Shown one piece after another: positions 7,829-13,786 of a DNA stretch of 13,786 nucleotides. The DNA lies in contig NZ_JBEKVH010000106.1 in assembly GCF_049514155.1 (NCBI RefSeq), forward strand, positions 1-13,786, in the 5' to 3' direction. The first letter of the stretch is position 1. Each line of letters begins with the position of its first letter. Origin of the DNA: Roseiarcus sp049514155. Lineage in GTDB: Bacteria; Pseudomonadota; Alphaproteobacteria; Rhizobiales; Beijerinckiaceae. The notes under the pieces were generated by a model. The model saw nothing but the letters and a program-made list of their open reading frames with translations, made no database searches and had not been told where the DNA came from. A program made the position numbers and the translations under genes.

Positions 7829-7856
7829 CCAACGGGTGTCTCTGACCCCCGGTTGG
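7829..7856. other. Stem-loop in the divergent intergenic region
   Basis: The intergenic region 7661-7885 separates the UPF0178 gene from the plus-strand 82-codon gene. In it, CCAACGGG (7829-7836) pairs with CCC-G-GTTGG (7848-7856) as an 8-bp stem with one bulged G (7851) and an 11-nt loop. A T-A and a T-G pair can extend the base. No T-run follows on either strand, so it does not look like an intrinsic terminator. It lies 29 nt upstream of the ATG at 7886 and could be part of that gene's leader or an operator. I see nothing else recognisable in this intergenic stretch. Confidence 0.4.
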
Positions 7857-7885
7857 GAAATTAATCATCGAGGCGATGGCGTCAA

Positions 7886-8134
7886 ATGTCCGACAATAAC
7901 AACGATGGCCCCGACGGACTGGCCGATCCGTTCTATTATGACGATTCCATTTCTCAGCGGGCGATGGCGTTTTACTACGTGGCTAAACTGTCAGACGTGG
8001 TCAAGGACAAGGCGACAAAAGAGTTGTGCTTGACGATGCTGCGAAAACTCAACAGCTCGATCAAGGCCCCCTCCACGGCGGAGTTGCACGCAATCGACGG
8101 CGGCGCGCAATTGACGACGCCGCACAATCCTTAG
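7886..8134 (+). CDS. Hypothetical protein, 82 residues, unrecognised
   Basis: I do not recognise this protein. It is soluble, has no signal peptide or membrane helix, and starts with an Asp/Asn-rich segment (MSDNNNDGPDG). An aromatic patch (DPFYYDD, residues 15-21; AFYYVAKL, 28-35) follows, then a helical, lysine-rich core, LSDVVKDKATKELCLTMLRKLNSS, split by its single cysteine at 48, and a polar end. Codon third positions are still GC-biased but base composition is lower than in the neighbours. This suggests a real but less optimised gene, or an acquired one. The ATG at 7886 has GAGG 12 nt upstream, which is rather far. It lies between a divergent gene and the SRP RNA, ending 46 nt before the latter. 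No other frame gives a better reading of this segment, and the antisense frames look like shadows. Confidence 0.6.
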   Translation: MSDNNNDGPDGLADPFYYDDSISQRAMAFYYVAKLSDVVKDKATKELCLTMLRKLNSSIKAPSTAELHAIDGGAQLTTPHNP

Positions 8135-8145
8135 GCCCCCGGCCC

Positions 8146-8174
8146 TTGCGCCGATCTTCGCCTTGGGCCAAATA
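8146..8174 (+). promoter_or_regulatory. ffs: Candidate promoter of the SRP RNA
   Basis: TTGCGC (8146-8151) and CAAATA (8169-8174) are separated by 17 nt, fitting a sigma70-type promoter. The expected start site about 7 nt downstream of the -10 falls at 8181, where the terminal helix of the SRP RNA begins. The -10 hexamer is a poor match to TATAAT, so the call depends on spacing and position. Confidence 0.4.
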
Positions 8175-8180
8175 GGGTCC

Positions 8181-8275
8181 GGGAGGTTGGCGAAGGACGT
8201 ACCGCTCGCCAACCGGGTCAGGTCCGGAAGGAAGCAGCCCCAACGAGCCAGGGCGGGTCTTTGTCCAACCTCCTA
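8181..8275 (+). ncRNA. ffs: Signal recognition particle RNA, bacterial small type (4.5S)
   Basis: RNA scaffold of the signal recognition particle. It binds Ffh and takes membrane-protein ribosomes to FtsY. The universally conserved domain IV tip is plain: GGTCAGGTCCGGAAGG, with tetraloop GGAA at 8226-8229 closed by TCC/GGA and followed by AGCAGCCC, the asymmetric-loop strand that contacts Ffh. The ends form a perfect 9-bp helix, GGAGGTTGG (8182-8190) with CCAACCTCC (8265-8273). This sets the boundaries to within a few bases and gives a length of about 95 nt, normal for the small bacterial type. A short CTTTT (8277-8281 region) follows the helix and may help end transcription. It lies 62 nt upstream of dnaX on the same strand, the usual place in alphaproteobacteria. 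Confidence 0.95.
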
Positions 8276-8292
8276 ACTTTTGCTGAGGCGCG

Positions 8293-8328
8293 CTCGGGCC
8301 GGAGCTGCGCCAGGCCCTGGCGTCCGAG
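8293..8328 (+). other. Stem-loop between the SRP RNA and dnaX
   Basis: CGCCAG (8308-8313) pairs with CTGGCG (8317-8322) around a 3-nt loop. Outside it, CTCGG (8293-8297) pairs with CCGAG (8324-8328). The right arm includes the only GAG resembling a ribosome site for dnaX (8326-8328, 9 nt before the ATG). The structure could limit dnaX translation or act as a processing or attenuation point after the SRP RNA. No T-run follows, so it is not a standard terminator. Seen by eye only; such hairpins also arise by chance at this GC content. Confidence 0.35.
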
Positions 8329-8337
8329 CTTTGGCGG

Positions 8338-10152
8338 ATGACTGACGAGAACGCGCCGGATGCCGGCGCCGCCGCCGAACCGACGCTTGCGCTCGGGCTG
8401 CCGCCCGCCCCGGCCGCCGCCGGCTATCGCGTGCTGGCGCGCAAATACCGTCCCGCCAGTTTCGACGACCTCATCGGCCAGGAGCCGATGGTGCGCACGC
8501 TCGCCAATTCCTTCGCCGCCGGGCGCATCCATCAGGCCTATATCCTCACCGGCGTGCGCGGCGTCGGCAAGACGACGACCGCCCGCATCCTCGCCCGCGC
8601 TTTCAACTATTCGCTGCCGGGCAAGATCGACCGGCCGTCGATCGACATGCCGGAATTCGGCGTCCACTGCCAGGCGATCATGGAATCGCGCCATGTCGAC
8701 GTCATCGAGATGGACGCCGCCTCGCACACCGGCATCGACGACGTGCGCGAGATCATCGAGAACGCGCGCTACCGCCCGGTCTCGGCGCGCACCAAGGTCT
8801 ACATCATCGACGAAGTGCACATGCTGTCGAAGCAGGCGTTCAACGGCCTGCTGAAGACGCTCGAAGAGCCGCCCGAGCACGTCAAGTTCCTGTTCGCGAC
8901 CACCGAAATCGAGAAAGTGCCGATCACCGTGCGGTCGCGTTGCATCCGTTTCGATCTCAAGCGCATCGAGACCGGGCTGATGGTGCGCCACCTCGAGAAG
9001 ATCAGCGGCCTCGAGGGCGTGACGGCCGAGCCCGACGCGTTGTCGCTGATCGCCCGCGTCGCCGAAGGTTCGGTGCGCGACGCGCTGTCGCTGCTCGACC
9101 AGGCGATCGCCCACGGCTCGGCGGGCAAGGTCGAAGCCGCCGACCTGCGGGCGATGCTCGGTCTCTCCGATCGCGGCGAGGTCGTCGACCTCTTCGCCCA
9201 CGCCATGGCCGGCGAGATCGCGCCGGCGCTCGAACTGACGGCGAAGCTGCATCTCGCCGGCGCCGATCCCGCCGAGCTGCTGATCGAGCTCGCCGAATTC
9301 TGCCATCTCGTCACCCGCCTCAAGCTCGCGCCGAACGGCGTCGACGACGCCGCGATCAGCGAGAGCGAACGGCGGCGCGGCTCGGAGATGGCCGAAAAGC
9401 TCTCGATCGGGCAATTGACCCGCGCCTGGCAGATCCTGCTCAAGGGCGTCGAGGACGTGAAGGACTCGCCGCGGCCGCTCGCCTCGGCGGAAATGGCGCT
9501 GATCCGCCTCGCCTTCGCCGCCGACCTGCCGACGCCGGAAGACGCTTTGCGCAAGCTCGCCGAATCGGGCGAGGCGCCGCCGCGGCTTGCTCCGGTCATC
9601 GTCGCCGCGCCGCCGCCGCGCGTTTCGCCGCCGACGAGCGAGGCTCTGGCCAAGCGCGCGCCGGCTTCGGCGATGGCGGCGCCCGCGCCCGCCGCCGCGC
9701 CGAACCCCGCCGGACCGCGGCTTGCGCGCTTCGAAGACGTCGTCGCGTTGGCGCGCGTCCGGCGCGACATCCGCTTGAGCCAGGCGCTGGAGAGCGACGT
9801 TCGTCTCGCGCGCTTCGAGCCGGGGCGGATCGAATTCTCGCTCGTCGACGGCGCTTCGCCGGAGATCGTCCAAGCGTTGTCGCGCCGCCTCGGCGAATGG
9901 ACCGGCGAGCGCTGGATGGTGACGCTCGCCGCCGGCGCGACGGCGCCGACGCTGCGCGAACAGGAGACGGCGCGCCGCAACGAGCAGTTAGGGGGCGCCG
10001 GCGAGCATCCGGTCGTGCGCAAGATCCTCGAACGCTTCCCCGGCGCCAAGATCGTCGACGTGCGCGGCCCGGAAGCGTCGCCCGCCGTCTCGACGCCGGC
10101 CGGCGACGACGAGGTCGGCTATTCGGACGCGCCCGAAGACGATGAATTGTGA
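8338..10152 (+). CDS. dnaX: DNA polymerase III subunit gamma/tau (clamp loader ATPase)
   Basis: ATPase of the replicative clamp loader, opening and loading the beta clamp and, in the tau form, tethering the polymerase. The 604-residue product has an Ala/Pro-rich start (1-28) and the AAA+ domain: YRVLARKYRP at 30-39, Walker A GVRGVGKT at 72-79, Walker B YIIDEVH at 155-161, sensor region FATTE and sensor 2 SVRDALSLLD. A lid and collar domain, a Pro/Ala linker (about 410-460) and a tau C-terminal domain follow. Of the four zinc-binding cysteines known in E. coli DnaX (64, 73, 76, 79), only the last has an equivalent (Cys111). The others are Tyr, Pro and Gly, a pattern I recall from other rhizobia. 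I see no A-rich slippery site for a gamma frameshift. The ATG at 8338 has a weak ribosome site. First gene of the dnaX-ebfC-recR operon. Confidence 0.97.
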   Translation: MTDENAPDAGAAAEPTLALGLPPAPAAAGYRVLARKYRPASFDDLIGQEPMVRTLANSFAAGRIHQAYILTGVRGVGKTTTARILARAFNYSLPGKIDRPSIDMPEFGVHCQAIMESRHVDVIEMDAASHTGIDDVREIIENARYRPVSARTKVYIIDEVHMLSKQAFNGLLKTLEEPPEHVKFLFATTEIEKVPITVRSRCIRFDLKRIETGLMVRHLEKISGLEGVTAEPDALSLIARVAEGSVRDALSLLDQAIAHGSAGKVEAADLRAMLGLSDRGEVVDLFAHAMAGEIAPALELTAKLHLAGADPAELLIELAEFCHLVTRLKLAPNGVDDAAISESERRRGSEMAEKLSIGQLTRAWQILLKGVEDVKDSPRPLASAEMALIRLAFAADLPTPEDALRKLAESGEAPPRLAPVIVAAPPPRVSPPTSEALAKRAPASAMAAPAPAAAPNPAGPRLARFEDVVALARVRRDIRLSQALESDVRLARFEPGRIEFSLVDGASPEIVQALSRRLGEWTGERWMVTLAAGATAPTLREQETARRNEQLGGAGEHPVVRKILERFPGAKIVDVRGPEASPAVSTPAGDDEVGYSDAPEDDEL

Positions 10153-10154
10153 GC

Positions 10155-10158
10155 GGAG
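10155..10158 (+). promoter_or_regulatory. Ribosome binding site deciding the ybaB/ebfC start
   Basis: GGAG lies 7 nt before the ATG at 10166 and just after the dnaX stop (10150-10152). It supports this start over an in-frame ATG at 10142, which lies inside dnaX and would add eight residues unlike the family. Confidence 0.6.
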
Positions 10159-10165
10159 CGCAACG

Positions 10166-10489
10166 ATGGTCGACATCCTCGGCATGATGAAGAAGGCGCA
10201 GGCCGTCCAGGCGCAACTGCAGGAGGCGCAGGAGGAATTGGCCCGGCTCGACGTCGAAGGCCAGTCGGGCGGCGGCATGGTCAAGGTCACCCTCACCGGC
10301 AAGGGCGAGATGAAGGCGATCGCCATCGATCCGTCGCTGCTGACGCCCGCCGACAAGGAAATGGTCGAGGACCTGATCCTGGCCGCCTATGCCGACGCCA
10401 AGGGCAAGGCCGATCGCCTGTCGGCGGAGAAGATGCAAAGCCTCGCCGCCGGCTTGCAATTGCCGCCGGGCATGAAACTGCCGTTCTGA
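10166..10489 (+). CDS. ybaB: YbaB/EbfC family nucleoid-associated protein
   Basis: Small dimeric DNA-binding protein of the YbaB/EbfC family, which coats or bends DNA and is usually encoded between dnaX and recR. The 107-residue length is standard. The N-terminal amphipathic helix MVDILGMMKKAQAVQAQL with a following Glu/Gln-rich helix, the strand pair around SGGGMVKVTLTGKGEMKAI, the DPSLL turn, and the C-terminal tail GLQLPPGMKLPF match the family. It starts 13 nt after the dnaX stop and ends 6 nt before recR, so it is the middle gene of a three-gene operon. Confidence 0.95.
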   Translation: MVDILGMMKKAQAVQAQLQEAQEELARLDVEGQSGGGMVKVTLTGKGEMKAIAIDPSLLTPADKEMVEDLILAAYADAKGKADRLSAEKMQSLAAGLQLPPGMKLPF

Positions 10490-10495
10490 GGCCCC

Positions 10496-11101
10496 ATGTC
10501 GTCGAATGTCGCCGGCCCGGAAATCGAGCGGCTGATCCAGCTTCTGGCGCGCCTGCCGGGGCTGGGGCCGCGCTCGGCGCGACGCGCGGCGCTGCATCTC
10601 ATCCGCAAACGCGAGCCGCTGCTCGGGCCGCTCGCCGAGGCGATGCGCGTCGCCCACGAGCGGATTGTCGCCTGCTCGGTGTGCGGCAACATCGACACCC
10701 GCGACCCATGCACGATCTGCGCCGACGAGCGGCGCGAAAGCGCGACGCTGGTGGTCGTCGAGTCGGTCGGCGATCTATGGGCGCTCGAGCGCGCGCAGGC
10801 GACCCGCGCGCGCTATCACGTGCTCGGCGGCGCGCTGTCGCCGCTCGACGGAATCGGGCCGGAAGACCTCAATATCGCTGGTCTCGTCGCGCGCGTCGCC
10901 GAGGGCGGGGTGCAGGAGGTCGTGCTTGCGGTCAACGCCACCGTCGACGGCCAGACGACCGCTCATTACATAACCGAACTCTTGAACCCCTATCCGGTCA
11001 AGGTCACGCGCCTCGCCCACGGCGTGCCGGTCGGCGGCGAGCTCGATTATCTCGACGACGGCACCCTCGCGGCGGCGATGCGCCAGCGCACGACGTTCTG
11101 A
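10496..11101 (+). CDS. recR: Recombination mediator RecR
   Basis: RecR acts with RecO (and RecF) to load RecA onto SSB-coated single-stranded DNA in gap repair. The 201-residue product has the N-terminal helix-hairpin-helix (LPGLGPRSARRAALHL, 20-35), a C4 zinc finger with Cys60, 63, 72 and 75, the Toprim core VVVESVGDLWALE with Glu89 and Asp93, and the C-terminal Walker-like region ending TRLAHGVPVGGELDYLDDGTL. The start is ATG at 10496 with GAGG (10488-10491) overlapping the ybaB stop codon, which suggests coupled translation. It is the last gene of the dnaX-ybaB-recR operon and converges on the efflux pump gene, leaving only 27 bp between the two stops. I see no good intrinsic terminator there. 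Confidence 0.97.
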   Translation: MSSNVAGPEIERLIQLLARLPGLGPRSARRAALHLIRKREPLLGPLAEAMRVAHERIVACSVCGNIDTRDPCTICADERRESATLVVVESVGDLWALERAQATRARYHVLGGALSPLDGIGPEDLNIAGLVARVAEGGVQEVVLAVNATVDGQTTAHYITELLNPYPVKVTRLAHGVPVGGELDYLDDGTLAAAMRQRTTF

Positions 11102-11128
11102 CCCAGAAGCCCGCGTTTCGGCGCGCCG

Positions 11129-13786
11129 CTATTCCGCCGCCTGGCGACGGTCGGCGTGGCTCGACGTCGGCTCGTCGTCTTCCGTCGTCGGCGTCGGCTC
11201 GGCCTCGGGATGCTTACCCGAGCGCCACAGCCAATTCGAAAGCTGGTCGAGATAGAGATAGATCACCGGCGTGGTGAACAGGGTCAGCGCCTGGCTGACG
11301 ATCAGGCCGCCGACCATCGTGTAGCCGAGCGGCTGGCGCAGCTCCGCGCCGGTGCCCTGTCCGAGCATCAGCGGCACGCCGCCGAGCATTGCCGCCATCG
11401 TCGTCATCATGATCGGGCGGAAGCGCAACAGCGCCGCCTTGCGGATCGACTGCTCGGTCGTCAGATGTTCGTCGCGTTCGGCGGTGATGGCGAAGTCGAC
11501 CATCATGATGCCGTTCTTCTTGACGATGCCGATCAGCAAGATCAATCCGATCAGGGCGATGAGGCTGAATTCGTAGCCGAACAGCATCAACATCGCCAAA
11601 GCGCCGAAACCGGCCGAGGGCAGGGTCGACAGAATCGTCAGCGGGTGGATGAAGCTCTCGTAGAGCACGCCGAGGATGATGTAGACGACGACCAGCGCCG
11701 CCAGGATCAACAGCGGCACGGTGACCAGCGACTCCTGGAACGCCTGCGCGTTGCCCTGGAAGGTGGTGGACAGCCCGGGGGGCAGATGCAGATCGCGCTC
11801 GGCCGCCTGGACCGCCGCGGTCGCCTGGCCGAGCGCCACGCCTTGCGCGAGGTTGAAGCTGATGGTGATGGCGGGAAACTGTCCTTGGTGGCTGATCGAC
11901 AGCGGCGCGATGGGATTGGTCGTCCATTTCGCGAACGCGCTCATCGGCACCATCTGGCCGGTGGTCGGCGAGCGGATGTAGAGCTTGTCCAGGCTCTTCG
12001 GGTCGCCCCGCAGCGACGGCAGAATCTCCTCGATGACGTAGTAGGTGTTGATCTGGGTGAAATACTGGGTGACTTGCCGTTGACCGTAGGCGTCGTAGAG
12101 CGTGTCGTCGATCAGCTGCGGTTGGATGCCGAAGCGCGACGCCATGTCGCGGTCGATGGCGAGCGTCAGCGTCGTGCCGGCGTTTTGCTGGTCAGTGGCG
12201 ACGTCGCGCAGCTCCGGCAGCTCGCCGAGTTTGGCTAGAATCTTGGGCGCCCAGGCGTTCAACTCTTCGAGATTGACGTCCTGCACCGTGTACTGGAACT
12301 GGGTGCGGGCGGAGCGCCCGCCGACGGTGACGTCCTGCGCCACCTGCAGGAACAGCCGCGCGCCCTTGACCTGGGCGAGCTTGGGCCGCAGCCGGGCGAT
12401 GATCTGGAACGCGTCGGCGGTGCGCTCCTCGCGCGGCTTGAGGGTGATGAACATCCGGCCGGAGTTCTGCGCGGAGGCGCCGACGCCGGCGCCGATGCCC
12501 CCCGCCACGTTCACGACGTCGGGGTCGGATTGTACGACGGCGAGCAACTGCTCCTGCAGCTTCGCCATCTCGGCAAAGGAGACGTCCTGCGGCGCGTCGG
12601 AGGTGCCGAACAGGGTGCCGGTGTCCTGCTGGGGGAAGAAGCCTTTGGGAATGGCGATGAACAGCGCGACTGTGGCGACGAGGGTGGCGAGAAAGACCAT
12701 CAAGGTGATGAAGCGGTGGCGCAAGACCCTGTCGAGGCCGTGCTCGTAGGCCGTAGTCAATGCGGCGAAGCCCCGCTCGAACAGCATGTAAATCTTGTTG
12801 TGGCGGTCGTGCGTGTGGTCGCGCAGGAACCGCGAGGCCAGCATCGGCGTCAGGGTCAGCGACACGACCGCGGAAACCACGATGGTCATCGCCAGCGTCA
12901 CCGAGAATTCGCGGAACAGCCGGCCGATGATGCCGCTCATCAGCAGCAGCGGAATCAGCACCGCGATCAGCGACATCGAGATCGACACCACGGTGAAGCC
13001 GATTTCGCCGGCGCCCTTCAGCGCCGCCTGCATCGGCTTCATGCCGTGTTCGACGTGGCGAGTGATGTTCTCCAGCACCACGATCGCGTCGTCGACGACG
13101 AAGCCGACGGCGATCGTCAGCGCCATCAGCGAGAGGTTGTCGAGGCTATAACCGACCGCCCACATCATGGCGCAGGCGCCGAGCAAGGCGAGCGGCACGG
13201 TGAAGCTTGGGATCACCGTCGCCCACAGGTTCCTGAGGAAGACGAAGATCACCATGACCACCAGGGCGATGGTCAGCAACAAGGTGAACTGCACGTCTTC
13301 GACCGAGGCGCGTATTGTCGTCGTGCGGTCGGAGAGCACCCTGATGTGCATCGAGGCGGGGATCGCCGCCTGCAAGCGCGTCATCGTCGACTTGACCTTC
13401 TCGACCGTGGTGATGACGTTGACGCCCGGAACCTTGAAGACGACCAGGAACACGTCGCGTTTGCCGTTGCCCCACGCCGCTTGGTAGACGTCGGCGGGGC
13501 CGCGCACAGCCTGGCCGATGTCGCGCACGCGCACCGGCGCTCCGTTGCGATAAGCAATGATGACGTCGTTCCAAGCCGCCGGTTCGGTGAGCTGGTCGTT
13601 GTCGAAGATGGTGAACGACTGCTGGGCGCCGTTGATCAAACCTTTCGGGTTGTCGGTGGTGGCGATGGCGAGCTGGGCGCGCACGTCCTCGAGCTGCAGC
13701 CCCTTCTCGACCAGCTTCGCCGGATCGATCTGGACGCGAATCGCCGGCTGCTGCTGGCCGCCGATGCGCACCAGCGACACGCCGGA
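11129..13786 (-). CDS. RND efflux transporter permease, MdtB/MdtC type, N-terminus beyond window
   Basis: Inner-membrane proton-driven drug efflux subunit of the HAE1/RND family. It pumps substrates through a periplasmic adaptor and an outer-membrane channel. About 885 residues are seen of an expected 1,030-1,050. The frame is open to the right edge and begins inside the porter domain (SGVSLVRIGGQQ), so roughly 150-180 N-terminal residues are missing. Visible marks are NLSLMALTIAVGFVVDDAIVV with the proton-relay Asp pair (codons at 13088-13093), GFFPQQDTG, the second porter repeat, YIILGVLYESFIHPLTILSTLP, LIGIVKKNGIMMVDFA and the late-helix block LLRFRPIMMTT. The PLSISHQGQFPAITISFNL segment is most like MdtB/MdtC. 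About 12 membrane helices are expected, and the last is followed by an acidic polar tail. The adaptor and channel genes, if linked, lie outside the window. Confidence 0.95.
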   Translation of the reverse strand, partial: SGVSLVRIGGQQQPAIRVQIDPAKLVEKGLQLEDVRAQLAIATTDNPKGLINGAQQSFTIFDNDQLTEPAAWNDVIIAYRNGAPVRVRDIGQAVRGPADVYQAAWGNGKRDVFLVVFKVPGVNVITTVEKVKSTMTRLQAAIPASMHIRVLSDRTTTIRASVEDVQFTLLLTIALVVMVIFVFLRNLWATVIPSFTVPLALLGACAMMWAVGYSLDNLSLMALTIAVGFVVDDAIVVLENITRHVEHGMKPMQAALKGAGEIGFTVVSISMSLIAVLIPLLLMSGIIGRLFREFSVTLAMTIVVSAVVSLTLTPMLASRFLRDHTHDRHNKIYMLFERGFAALTTAYEHGLDRVLRHRFITLMVFLATLVATVALFIAIPKGFFPQQDTGTLFGTSDAPQDVSFAEMAKLQEQLLAVVQSDPDVVNVAGGIGAGVGASAQNSGRMFITLKPREERTADAFQIIARLRPKLAQVKGARLFLQVAQDVTVGGRSARTQFQYTVQDVNLEELNAWAPKILAKLGELPELRDVATDQQNAGTTLTLAIDRDMASRFGIQPQLIDDTLYDAYGQRQVTQYFTQINTYYVIEEILPSLRGDPKSLDKLYIRSPTTGQMVPMSAFAKWTTNPIAPLSISHQGQFPAITISFNLAQGVALGQATAAVQAAERDLHLPPGLSTTFQGNAQAFQESLVTVPLLILAALVVVYIILGVLYESFIHPLTILSTLPSAGFGALAMLMLFGYEFSLIALIGLILLIGIVKKNGIMMVDFAITAERDEHLTTEQSIRKAALLRFRPIMMTTMAAMLGGVPLMLGQGTGAELRQPLGYTMVGGLIVSQALTLFTTPVIYLYLDQLSNWLWRSGKHPEAEPTPTTEDDEPTSSHADRRQAAE

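Noticed and set aside
8218..9873. A 551-codon minus-strand frame opposite dnaX and the SRP RNA.
   Set aside because: No domain, highly charged low-information composition, and it overlaps two securely identified plus-strand genes.
8338..10152. A programmed frameshift in dnaX producing a separate gamma subunit.
   Set aside because: I found no A-rich slippery heptamer in the linker region or elsewhere in the gene. Only a full-length tau-like product is supported.
11102..11128. An intrinsic terminator between the convergent recR and efflux pump genes.
   Set aside because: Only a short GC palindrome (CGGCGCGCCG) is present, without a T-run on either strand.
1..13786. CRISPR array, insertion sequence, prophage, toxin-antitoxin or defence system.
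   Set aside because: No direct-repeat array, transposase, integrase, terminal inverted repeats or defence-type domains were seen. All large genes belong to known core families.

Overview
The window is very GC-rich chromosomal DNA from an alphaproteobacterium, most likely a member of the Hyphomicrobiales. I infer this from the TIGR02302/DUF4175 protein next to lysA, the SRP RNA - dnaX - ybaB/ebfC - recR order, a DnaX carrying the rhizobial-type HCQAIMESRHVDVIE segment, and a HIG1-type twin-membrane protein beside a PduO-type adenosyltransferase. I cannot name the genus with confidence. A methanotroph or Beijerinckia-like lineage is only a guess. I see no tRNA, insertion sequence, CRISPR array, phage gene or other mobile DNA. 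This is mostly ordinary core genome.

Left block (1-7660), all on the minus strand. Read in transcription order from the right, it holds: a UPF0178 (YaiI/YqxD) protein; the small LptM-type lipoprotein; lysA (last step of lysine synthesis); a large membrane protein of unknown function (TIGR02302); a 63-residue HIG1-like protein; a cob(I)alamin adenosyltransferase; anmK (peptidoglycan recycling); and an aroE-family shikimate dehydrogenase that runs off the left edge. lptM-lysA and HIG1-adenosyltransferase-anmK are tightly packed (6-nt and 11-nt gaps and a 4-nt overlap) and look like translationally linked operons.

Centre and right (7661-11101), plus strand. A 225-bp divergent intergenic region contains a clear stem-loop. 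It is followed by an 82-codon gene that I do not recognise, then the small-type SRP RNA (4.5S) with a plausible sigma70-type promoter. dnaX (clamp-loader gamma/tau), ybaB/ebfC (nucleoid-associated protein) and recR (recombination mediator) follow as a compact replication/repair operon. A stem-loop sits between the SRP RNA and the dnaX start codon.

Right edge (11102-13786), minus strand. A large RND-family efflux pump subunit of the MdtB/MdtC type converges on recR. Its N-terminus lies beyond the window.

The least explained items are the 82-residue gene, the hairpins on either side of the SRP RNA region, the unusual substrate-site sequence of the AroE-like protein, and the TIGR02302 protein. 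I found no convincing evidence of a wholly new multi-gene system.
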